From Planctomycetota bacterium (lineage in GTDB: Bacteria; Planctomycetota; UBA11346), in contig PLEW01000221.1 in NCBI GenBank assembly GCA_003136555.1, forward strand, positions 1 through 47,055: a DNA stretch of 47,055 bases, given 5' to 3'. This document shows positions 25,941 through 33,376 of the stretch, in pieces; the stretch's first letter is position 1, and each line of letters begins with the position of its first letter. The notes under the pieces were generated by a model. The model was not told the DNA's origin. It was given only the letters and a program-made list of their open reading frames with translations, and did not search any database. The translations under genes were made by a program, and so were the position numbers.

Positions 25941-28250
25941 TCACGGCGTGGTCGGGATGAGGATGCTCTGCAGGCTGACAGCGTTGGTGTCGTGCGCGAA
26001 CTGCACGGTATTCGCGCCCGCCTTGAGCGTTGCCCAGGTCATGGTCAGGAGAGCGGGATTGAAGCGCCCCCATGCGCCGGTATAGGGATAGGTGACCAGT
26101 TGCGCAGCGCTGGCATCGCCATTCACGATCAGACGCTGCGTAGCCGCGCTGCCCTCTCCGTGCGCATCCGTGCTGGCATTGTCATAGGTGATGATGAGCG
26201 GATAGCGCCCGGCCATCGGCACCGTCACGGCGAAGGTGACCGCGCTGTCAGGAGCGGCCAGGTCGGTGGCATAGGTGCGTCCGGCATCGGCTGGGGCTGC
26301 CGGCGGCGGCGATGCATGGACGACCACTGCATGTACCGCCTCATACAGATGCGCGGTGCCATGGGCGACACCCGTGTCAGCACCGTCGATGCGGGAGGTG
26401 TTGACGGCGACATCGACGAGCTTCTTGAGGAATGGCCCCTCGTTGAGCAGGATATTGCCATGCACGGTCACCTGATCCGCAGCACTGATCGCGATCAGCG
26501 CTGTCGGATCGAGGTTCGCCGATCGCTCCCAGCGGTTGCCGGTGATGGCCGTCTGGTGGGAGCGCAGGAAGATGTTGTCGCTGATGGTGACCTGATCGGA
26601 GGAATAGACCGCCAGGCTAGCATTCGGGAAGCCAGCGAACAGGTTGTTCTTCACCGATGCCACATGGGCATTGCCGACGAAGAGCGCCACCCCGCGCGGG
26701 GTGATGCCATTCCATACCGGGTGGTTGCCGCCCGACAGGAAGACGTTGTTCTCGATCACCAGGTTGTCCTGATCGCGCGAGCCCGATGACACCCCGTTGG
26801 GCACCTCGATGCCGAGGAAGCAGCTGATCCCGTCGATGTCGTAGAAGACGCAGTTGGTGATGGTGACGTTGCGGCATTGCGGTCCCTCATTCCAGTAAGT
26901 CTGCATGCCACCGCAGAAGCCGCTCATGTCGCTGCCATAGATGCGGCAGCGGTCCATGGTGATTCCCGCTGCCGATTTCACCAACAGGGGATGGGCGAAG
27001 GAGGAGCTGAACGCGCAATCGATGAGGGTCCAAGTCCCTCCGGAGGTCAGGTTGACCACGCGGTCGGCGAGGTCGTTCCACTTGGGGGGTGGCCCATCGC
27101 CCTTCCCGGTCCTCTCGACGGCAACATCCCTATCGAGCACCAGGTCCTGGCAGTTGTCCGGAGCATCGGCGATCTGGGCGATCACTGCGCTTGCACGCAT
27201 GTGGGCGCTATTGGCGTTCGCATAATCCCAGATCGCCACGGTATCGCCGATGCGGTAGTCGGATGACCGGCGGATGCGGATGGTATTGGGCGCCGGCTTG
27301 GCACGGATGTCCTGCAGTTCGGTCAGTTCATTGACGTCGTCATCATTGCTGGTCAGCCATTGGCAGTGCTTCATCACCACCTGGGCGCGTGAATGGCCCT
27401 GGTGGCCACCATAGAAGCCCAGGCGATTGGTGCCCGGGGGAGGACCAGAATAGACATTGGTGAAGGCCAGCGTGCCGGCACTCCCGCCGCCGGCGAAACC
27501 ACCCCCGGCGTAGTCTGCGACGCGCTCGACGGTGACATTGGTGGTGCCTCGGCATTCGATGAACGGGCACCATTCACCTTGCTGGCTCCCCCAGATGAAC
27601 GCGCGCTTGCCGATCTGCTCCTGCTTCAGTTCGCGCTCGAGCTCCAGGACCCAGTCAGTTCCCCGCTGGGTGACCGAGACTATCTCCAGATTCAGCGTCC
27701 AATCGAATGAGTCACGTCCGGCGCTCAGGATGCGCAAGCGCGGCTTATAGCGGTCATGGGCGGTGAAGATCGCCTCCGTCGGTGCGGCATATCCAGCATC
27801 CAGGGCGATCGTGATCGACTTGCTGCCGGGCTCGACCGCGGTAATCCGCCCCTGCGTCACATTCATGGTCTTGAAATCGACGATGATGTCCCTGATCGTG
27901 CAGTTGGAGCAGCGATCGGCCACGAATGGCGAACGCCCACCGGCAACCAGGAAGGTAGTCTTGGATGCGATGCCGGTGATCGTCAGTCCAGAAGCCTCGG
28001 CGGGGATGCGGAAGTAGAATCCGCGGTCCGGACCTGGGGACAGCAGGGCATAGGATCCAGCCGGGATGAGCACGGTATTCCCAGGGCCGCCCTTGGCGGC
28101 GGCATCGATTGTGGCCTGGATGGCAGGCGCATCATCCGCTACGCCATCGCCCCTAGCACCCAGCGTCTTCACGTCGAATGTCGCTGCAGAGGCCGGTATG
28201 CGGCCGGCCACGAGCAGGACAAGGATGGCCATGACGCAGGTGTGTCGCAT
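25941..28250 (-). CDS. Secreted parallel beta-helix protein (pectate lyase superfamily)
   Basis: A 769-residue exported protein with signal peptide MAILVLLVAGRIPASA near the N-terminus. The mature start FDVKTLGARGDGVADDAPAI is the hallmark of the Pectate_lyase_3/GH28-related family (PF12708). The following 550 residues hold repeated beta-helix rungs with N/D-rich turns, such as NVTITNCVFYDI, NLVIENNVFLSG, SVKNNLFAGF and QVTISDNIFLRS. The last 120 residues (from about 640) form a separate beta-sandwich-like domain that resembles a carbohydrate-binding module. The family covers pectate lyases, polygalacturonases and other glycan lyases or hydrolases; catalytic residues cannot be fixed here. AGGT precedes the ATG by 10 nt, and the upstream DNA is AT-rich. 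It is convergent with the 556-residue gene. Confidence 0.85.
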   Translation of the reverse strand: MRHTCVMAILVLLVAGRIPASAATFDVKTLGARGDGVADDAPAIQATIDAAAKGGPGNTVLIPAGSYALLSPGPDRGFYFRIPAEASGLTITGIASKTTFLVAGGRSPFVADRCSNCTIRDIIVDFKTMNVTQGRITAVEPGSKSITIALDAGYAAPTEAIFTAHDRYKPRLRILSAGRDSFDWTLNLEIVSVTQRGTDWVLELERELKQEQIGKRAFIWGSQQGEWCPFIECRGTTNVTVERVADYAGGGFAGGGSAGTLAFTNVYSGPPPGTNRLGFYGGHQGHSRAQVVMKHCQWLTSNDDDVNELTELQDIRAKPAPNTIRIRRSSDYRIGDTVAIWDYANANSAHMRASAVIAQIADAPDNCQDLVLDRDVAVERTGKGDGPPPKWNDLADRVVNLTSGGTWTLIDCAFSSSFAHPLLVKSAAGITMDRCRIYGSDMSGFCGGMQTYWNEGPQCRNVTITNCVFYDIDGISCFLGIEVPNGVSSGSRDQDNLVIENNVFLSGGNHPVWNGITPRGVALFVGNAHVASVKNNLFAGFPNASLAVYSSDQVTISDNIFLRSHQTAITGNRWERSANLDPTALIAISAADQVTVHGNILLNEGPFLKKLVDVAVNTSRIDGADTGVAHGTAHLYEAVHAVVVHASPPPAAPADAGRTYATDLAAPDSAVTFAVTVPMAGRYPLIITYDNASTDAHGEGSAATQRLIVNGDASAAQLVTYPYTGAWGRFNPALLTMTWATLKAGANTVQFAHDTNAVSLQSILIPTTP

Positions 28251-28364
28251 GGTGATAATTACCTGAATACATACCTATGCATAATGATGGTGTTGTCCAT
28301 CTGAGACGGCTGGGGAGTGCAGATACTCAGATCTGGGACGCGCGCGACCTGCTGATGCGAGGGA

Positions 28365-29483
28365 TCAAGGGCCCTGGGTGTCATCGCCTGGTGTGCCAGC
28401 CCTGGAGCGCAGGCCGCGCAGCAGGCTGGTAGCGACCCAGCTGGCGACCGCCGGACCGACGAGCAGGACCATGAGGAACCGCGCCATCTGCATAGTCATG
28501 ACGAAAGGCAGATCGACGGTGCTTGATGCCGCGATGATGGCGGCGGAATCCACCCCCCCGGGGCTGGTCGCGAGGTAGGCGGTCAGCAGATCGACATCAG
28601 CGAGCCTGACCAGTAACAAGGCGAGCGCGCCGCAGATCGCCATCATGAGCACGATGGTCACGATGATCTGCGGCAGGACGCGCCACGCGTGCCGGAGGAT
28701 GTCGCGGTTGAAGCGCAGTCCGGTATTCCACCCGAGGAGCGCAAAGCTCGCTGCCAGGAACCACCTGGGCAGCTCGATGGCCATCATCCCCGTGCCGTGC
28801 AGGGCGCCGCCGATCGCCATCGGCACCAGCAACGTCCCCGCGGGTATCCTGATGCGCTTGCCCACCAGCATGCCCAGTAGCACGAGCAGGAGCGAGCCGA
28901 GGAATCCCAGTCCGTCGACAGCGGCAAACCAGGGCACCGGCGCCGGATCGGACGATGGGTGGACCCAGAAGCGGGCGATGATCGAGGCGGCAATGGCGAC
29001 CAAGACGACACGGAGGTATTGCATGCAGGCGACGAGGCGCCCATCTGCCCCGAACGCATCAGCCATCAGCATCATGACCGGGGCGGCCCCCGGAAGGAGC
29101 CCCCAGACGGCGGTGGTATCCGGCAGAATGCCAAGCCTGCTGATCAGCCATCCGACGATGCAGCTGACGGCGACGATGGTGAGCGCGATGCCGAGGAAGA
29201 GGGGCCAGTGACCCTGGAAGGTGCTAACGATCTGGGCCGTCACCGCGCGTGCGATCATGCAGCCGATGACTGCCTGGGCGAAGCTGTAGCAGATGTCGGG
29301 AACGCGAACCGAGCCGCCGCCGGTCTCGATCAGGATGGCAGCGACCATGGGACCGAGCATCAGGGCCGCTGGCAGGCGCGCCCAGATGAGCAGGAGCCCA
29401 AGGACCGCAGAGGCTGCCAGCAGTATCCCCCATTGGGCCACACGCGGCAGGCCCTCCAGTGGTCCGATGCACTGCCACGCCAT
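28365..29483 (-). CDS. AbrB family membrane protein (PF05145)
   Basis: A 372-residue integral membrane protein with about ten hydrophobic helices. It matches the AbrB/putative ammonia monooxygenase family (PF05145), whose two repeated halves have duplicated patterns: ARLPAALMLGPMVAAILIE with FAQAVIGCMIA in the first half, and IPAGTLLVPMAIGGALH with ASFALLGWNTGLRF in the second. LLPGAAPVMMLMADAFGAD and TSPGGVDSAAIIA are the re-entrant-like loops of the two halves. Family members are poorly characterised transport-like proteins. The gene starts 11 nt after the stop of the isochorismatase-like gene and is surely in the same operon, so the two probably handle one small substrate. Confidence 0.85.
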   Translation of the reverse strand: MAWQCIGPLEGLPRVAQWGILLAASAVLGLLLIWARLPAALMLGPMVAAILIETGGGSVRVPDICYSFAQAVIGCMIARAVTAQIVSTFQGHWPLFLGIALTIVAVSCIVGWLISRLGILPDTTAVWGLLPGAAPVMMLMADAFGADGRLVACMQYLRVVLVAIAASIIARFWVHPSSDPAPVPWFAAVDGLGFLGSLLLVLLGMLVGKRIRIPAGTLLVPMAIGGALHGTGMMAIELPRWFLAASFALLGWNTGLRFNRDILRHAWRVLPQIIVTIVLMMAICGALALLLVRLADVDLLTAYLATSPGGVDSAAIIAASSTVDLPFVMTMQMARFLMVLLVGPAVASWVATSLLRGLRSRAGTPGDDTQGP

Positions 29484-29494
29484 GCCGATGTCGT

Positions 29495-30064
29495 CTAGCG
29501 GCCGAAGCCGATGTCTGCCGCCTTCGCGATCCTGCAGATCAGCGGCAGGATGTGGGTGATGGAGAACGCATGCATGTCAGCGGACCTGCAGGTGGTGCCA
29601 TCCTCGGCGAGGATTATCGCGTAGCCGTGTTCCCAAGCCTGCCGCGCCGTCGATTCGACGCCGATATTGGTCGACACGCCAGCCAGCACTATCGTCGTAA
29701 TCCCACGTCGCCGCAGCTGGAGATCCAGCTCGGTTCCATGGAATGCGCCCCATTGGCGCTTAGTGATGCGGATATCGCCATTCACATGCAATCCGTCCAC
29801 CAATTCGCTGAATCCAGGAGGATAGCCGCCAGGCGGGGTGGGCGACGGCTTGTCGACGGGCTGGCGAAGCACATCCCGTCCGTCCGGGGACCAGGCTACA
29901 TTGACGAGGACCACGGCCGCGCCGGCAGCGCGGAAGCGTTCGGCCAGCCCTTTGCCGACCGTGACAATGTCAACGCCGGAGCGTGGCGCCAAGGGGAAGC
30001 CCATGATGCCCTTCTGCAGGTCGATGAGCACGAGGGCGGTCGTCTGGGGATCAAGGTGCAGCAT
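29495..30064 (-). CDS. Isochorismatase-like hydrolase without catalytic cysteine
   Basis: A 189-residue alpha/beta protein of the isochorismatase-like hydrolase superfamily. Asp15 in LVLIDLQKG and Lys102 in ITKRQWGAF are the usual catalytic residues. The third, the Cys in the T-N-x-C-V position of cysteine hydrolases, is Gly135 in VSTNIGVESTA, as in isochorismatases and YecD-type members. It is therefore more likely a vinyl-ether hydrolase or a non-cysteine enzyme than an amidase such as nicotinamidase. GGAAGG lies about 9 nt upstream of the ATG. It is the first gene of a two-gene operon with the AbrB membrane protein and is divergent from the TetR-type gene, which probably controlled it. Confidence 0.85.
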   Translation of the reverse strand: MLHLDPQTTALVLIDLQKGIMGFPLAPRSGVDIVTVGKGLAERFRAAGAAVVLVNVAWSPDGRDVLRQPVDKPSPTPPGGYPPGFSELVDGLHVNGDIRITKRQWGAFHGTELDLQLRRRGITTIVLAGVSTNIGVESTARQAWEHGYAIILAEDGTTCRSADMHAFSITHILPLICRIAKAADIGFGR

Positions 30065-30115
30065 GGGATGGGGCCTTCCGCTGTTGCCGTGAAATGGCTT
30101 GCAGGATAACCATTA

Positions 30116-30144
30116 TTGGAGCATATGCTCGCATAGGGGATAAT
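30116..30144 (+). promoter_or_regulatory. Candidate promoter of the tetR gene with operator palindrome
   Basis: TTGGAG at 30116-30121 and GATAAT at 30139-30144 are separated by 17 nt. A perfect 12-bp palindrome, GAGCATATGCTC at 30119-30130, overlaps the -35 element and the spacer. This is the arrangement expected of an autoregulated TetR operator that also governs the divergent hydrolase operon (start at 30064). The ATG at 30151 would fall at or next to the transcription start, with only a weak purine stretch (TTAGAGA) before it. Confidence 0.55.
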
Positions 30145-30150
30145 TAGAGA

Positions 30151-30771
30151 ATGGTCTCAAGCAAGTCAACGCTAAATGCCGCGCAGGGGGTCATTCCGCA
30201 GCACCGCCATGGCAACGCGCGGGTCATGGCGATCCTCGCTGTCGGTGCCGCGGTGGTCGCAGAGCGAGGCTTCGATGCGGCAACCATGGCCGAGATCGCT
30301 TCCAGAGCGAAGTCGCCCATCGGCTCGCCCTACCGCTTCTTCCCCAGCAAGGAGATCCTCGCCAATGCGCTCATCTAGCGCTTCGCCATCATCATCGACC
30401 GGGCGAGCGATGCCATCGACGGACACATCGGGGAGATGCCCCTGGACGATGCCGCAGATCGTCTCCTGGATGTCATGGCCGAGCGTCACGATGAAACTCA
30501 GTCCTCGCGCGGGCTGCTCGATGCGCGCAGGGAGTGGTCGGCCACGCGTGTCGTTGTCCGTCAGGCAGCCTTGAGGCGGATTGCCCAGTCGCCGCGCCTT
30601 CGTTCGCGTACAATGACGCCTCAGGTCGCCAGCGCCATGGCGGTGATGATCCTGCACAACATGAAGACCATGGCGATCCTCGTTGGCTTTCGCACCACGC
30701 GAGCATCCCGTGGTGCCATCACGGAGTTGCTCCAAATGAATCGGCTTTATATCACCAGTCGCTTTTCTTGA
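30151..30771 (+). pseudogene. TetR/AcrR family regulator interrupted by an in-frame TAG
   Basis: An N-terminal TetR DNA-binding domain is clear: RVMAILAVGAAVVAERGFD, then ATMAEIASRA and GSPYRFFPSKEILANALI, which ends the HTH plus helix 4. Codon 76 (30376-30378) is TAG, exactly where family members continue with a charged residue and RF. After the TAG the same frame stays open for 130 codons with a helical ligand-domain-like sequence (DDAADRLLDVMAERHDE, then AVMILHNMKTMAILVGF) to a TGA at 30769-30771. The restored length of about 205 residues is normal for the family. A single base change (for example CAG to TAG) explains everything; no frameshift is needed. Either the repressor is dead, a 75-residue DNA-binding fragment is made, or the stop is suppressed. 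Confidence 0.8.
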
Positions 30772-30872
30772 TTGCCCACGACCGCCCGGAGTGCCTTGAC
30801 GCACAGCCACGCCAATAAGCAGCCTGCGATGGTAAGGGCGGTCCGCTGACACCGGCAAGAGAGGACCACCAG

Positions 30873-31280
30873 CTACTTACCAGCCGCCGATGCCGCATGG
30901 GGAGCGAATGAGCGGAGGTAGATGACCACCTGCCAGCGCTGGGTGTCGCTGAGGGTCTTGAACCCCGCCATGGCATTACGCCCGGTGGAGATCTTCCACG
31001 CTATCGCACCGTCGCTCTGCCGCTGAAAGGTGGGATCGGCGAAGCTGGCCGGCTTGGGAATGAGATAGGTCGCACCCTGACCGTCGCCCTTGCCGTCGGC
31101 ACCATGGCAGATCAAGCAACTCTGGCGATAGACGGCAGCACCGCCGTATGACGCCTCCGGCGTCGAGGGAATCGGATTGATGACGGCGGCCGCATCTGCT
31201 GGGGCCTGCCAGTCATCTGCCGTCACCCATGTCCAGATTCCGCTGATGGCCATGAGCAGGAGGGGGGCTTGGAGATGCAT
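30873..31280 (-). CDS. Monohaem cytochrome c
   Basis: A 135-residue exported class I cytochrome c. The start at 31280 is preceded by AGAAGG and opens into signal peptide MHLQAPLLLMAISGIWTWVTA. The haem-binding motif is CLICH within YRQSCLICHGADGKGDG, and the Met ligand is likely in NAMAGFKTLSD. The tail QRWQVVIYLRSFAP is the usual C-terminal helix. This short form resembles the single-haem cytochromes c that carry electrons in the periplasm. It is the last gene of a minus-strand operon with a porin and another small cytochrome. Confidence 0.9.
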   Translation of the reverse strand: MHLQAPLLLMAISGIWTWVTADDWQAPADAAAVINPIPSTPEASYGGAAVYRQSCLICHGADGKGDGQGATYLIPKPASFADPTFQRQSDGAIAWKISTGRNAMAGFKTLSDTQRWQVVIYLRSFAPHAASAAGK

Positions 31281-31346
31281 ATGGTGGATGCGACCTTCTA
31301 GGGGTGGACGACATTGGTCGTCAATTATGGGAATCGCAGAACGCAT

Positions 31347-31658
31347 TCAGTGCGTGACCGCAGACCCCGGGGTCCTGGTCATCGAGATGGTATTATAGGT
31401 GCGCAGGAATATCAGCACATTACGCTGATCAGCCAGCGATATCTCCGCGATGACGCGCATGTGAACGCTGATGGCCCGCCATTCCTGGCTGCTGCGCGAT
31501 GCGGGATCGGGAGATTCGTGGCAGCGCGAGCAGTTCTCAGCGAATACCCTGGCCCCCAGGCCGGCATTCTGCGCGGCGTCGTCGGCATGCGCATGGCCCG
31601 CGAAGAGCAGGAGCAGGGAGATCGCTGTGGCATTGGCCGTCCATGCGGTAGTGGTCAT
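31347..31658 (-). CDS. Small monohaem cytochrome c
   Basis: A 103-residue exported protein with a signal peptide (AISLLLLFAGHAHA) and one haem motif, CSRCH in FAENCSRCHESPDP. The distal ligand may be the Met in SVHMRVIAEI. AGGAAGG precedes the ATG at 31658 by about 7 nt and lies just after the stop of the porin gene, 13 bp away, so the two genes are cotranscribed. DQRNVLIFLRTYN is the final helix. The C-terminal dozen residues are polar and probably unstructured. The partner cytochrome follows after 66 bp. Confidence 0.88.
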   Translation of the reverse strand: MTTTAWTANATAISLLLLFAGHAHADDAAQNAGLGARVFAENCSRCHESPDPASRSSQEWRAISVHMRVIAEISLADQRNVLIFLRTYNTISMTRTPGSAVTH

Positions 31659-31671
31659 GATGCGCGCCTTC

Positions 31672-32943
31672 CTAGAACGTGAATGTGGAATTGAAGGAAA
31701 TCTGATCTTCGTCATGGGCACTCGTGGCAATCGCCATCAGTGAAGATCTGATGAAGCTGGTGAAGTAGTAGTTCAGTCCGACTCCCAGTTCCGAGACATC
31801 CTGGAAGCCATTGTCGCTCAGGCTGCGCTGCATTCTGCCGGTGCGCAGGGTCGGTTCGAATCCGCTCTGCCATCCAGTGAGGTCGCTGAGGCGTCGTGAT
31901 ACCTCGATATAGCCGCCTTGGGTATGCTGGCGCGCACCGCTGGGGTCCTGATAGTCGAGGCGCACGATTTCGCCACGGATGATGAAGCGCTGGATATGGT
32001 AGTCGCCGTCTATCGCCACAGCGGCGAAGGAGCGCCGTTGGCTGTCATCGATGGTCGGATCGACAGTCTGATTGTTGATGATGTGCCCAGCCATGGCGGA
32101 CAGGCCGATCTCGGCATTTGGCTGGGGCAAGAAGCCGACACGCCCACCGACAGTCGGCGGCACATGGGTCGTATTCACGGCGCCGAAGGAGAGGCGATTG
32201 TCTGGATCGGCATTGTCAGGACCGTTATAGACCGGCGGCGCGGCGACGAAGACATGGTAGTTGAGCCTTACCCCTGTGCTCGCTGTCCAGTCCCCCCGCA
32301 CTTGCGCGCCGTCGATGGTCTGGTCGCCAGAGAATACCCCGTAATCCTCATTGTAGGGCGTGGGTGCGAGATTGGAGAATTTATTGATCCAGGTCGGCGA
32401 ATAGCGCTCGGAGTAGGCACCGAAGGGAATGGGGAAGTAGCCCGCTTCGATGATCACATGGGAAAGAGCCGTGTAGGCCACCCACGCCTGACCGAGGCCG
32501 ACACCGTTCTGCGTCGCATTCAGCTCGGCCACGAAGAGGAAGGTGTCTTTCGAGCTGAAGAGGAAGATCGGGTTGAAATCGGCGCTGGCGGTATAGCCCA
32601 GCCCCTTCTGCCTAGTCACGGTGACATCGCCATCTCCACCGACCGAGAATCCATTGTCGGTCTGGCCTTCCGCTTCGAGCTTCCAGACCCGGGCTTCGAG
32701 CGCCGACTCCGCTGCCGAGGTGACAGGCGGAGCCGTCACCGCCGCACCGGCTGGCGGCGATTGGACCTGTATCTGTGCACTCTCCTGCAGCAGTTTGATC
32801 TGCTGCTCCAGGGCATCAATGCGCTGCTTGAGAGCAGCAAGCTGATCGGCCGTCTGGGGTGTCTGTTCCTCCGCCATCGCACCGGTAGCGAATCCTGCAA
32901 GCAGGATGAGCGTAGCGCTCACGGTGTGTCGTGCATAGGCCAT
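31672..32943 (-). CDS. Outer-membrane beta-barrel porin with N-terminal coiled coil
   Basis: A 423-residue exported protein. The start at 32943 opens into signal peptide YARHTVSATLILLAGFATGAMA. It is followed by a short trimeric-type coiled coil (LAALKQRIDALEQQIKLLQ) and an Ala/Pro-rich linker. From about residue 100 the sequence shows alternating beta strands with aromatic girdles and ends in Phe (NSTFTF), the classic C-terminal signature of an outer-membrane barrel. The layout resembles the phosphate-selective porin O/P group, but the substrate is unknown. Being first in an operon with two periplasmic cytochromes c suggests a link to respiration or electron exchange at the outer membrane. 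The presence of an outer-membrane porin also supports a diderm host. Confidence 0.82.
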   Translation of the reverse strand: MAYARHTVSATLILLAGFATGAMAEEQTPQTADQLAALKQRIDALEQQIKLLQESAQIQVQSPPAGAAVTAPPVTSAAESALEARVWKLEAEGQTDNGFSVGGDGDVTVTRQKGLGYTASADFNPIFLFSSKDTFLFVAELNATQNGVGLGQAWVAYTALSHVIIEAGYFPIPFGAYSERYSPTWINKFSNLAPTPYNEDYGVFSGDQTIDGAQVRGDWTASTGVRLNYHVFVAAPPVYNGPDNADPDNRLSFGAVNTTHVPPTVGGRVGFLPQPNAEIGLSAMAGHIINNQTVDPTIDDSQRRSFAAVAIDGDYHIQRFIIRGEIVRLDYQDPSGARQHTQGGYIEVSRRLSDLTGWQSGFEPTLRTGRMQRSLSDNGFQDVSELGVGLNYYFTSFIRSSLMAIATSAHDEDQISFNSTFTF

Positions 32944-33376
32944 TGGTCGTCTCTCGCTCAGGGGGAAGACAGGGAATTGATGGGGATACATAGGTCCCAG
33001 GCCCACCTGAGCGCTATGGGGTATAACCCGACCGAGCGGAACGGCGGCGGTCGCAGCGGATGCCGCCTGGGCCGGATCCTGGTCACAGTGGGCGGTCATC
33101 GCCGTTTTCGGGGCGCCAGACCCCTAGATCGCCCGGTGATCCTTGCCAGCGGATTCTCTCCGCCCACGCACACCGACCAGAGCACCCACCGGGATGGGGT
33201 GGTGCTGGCCATGCGCGGATACTGTCCAGGACATCATTCCACGCGTGGCAATTCAGATCACGGCAACTGCGAACGAATTGCGTCTGATATCCGCGCTTGT
33301 GCCGGTTCTTGGCTGGCATAATTTCGACCTGGATGCAGCTGTCCGCAGCGAGATGGGAGAAGACCTATGAGGCGTG
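32944..33376. other. Divergent intergenic region between porin operon and kinase gene
   Basis: A 433-bp stretch. A CATAAT hexamer at about 33317-33322 lies 55 bp before the kinase start and could be a -10 element, but the TTGTGC hexamer upstream of it is at a poor 14-nt spacing. No gene or operator is recognised. Confidence 0.3.

Noticed and set aside
30376-30378. Genetic-code change with TAG as a sense codon
   Set aside because: TAG ends several intact genes in the window (for example at 7145-7147, 8329-8331 and 37163-37165), so general recoding is excluded.
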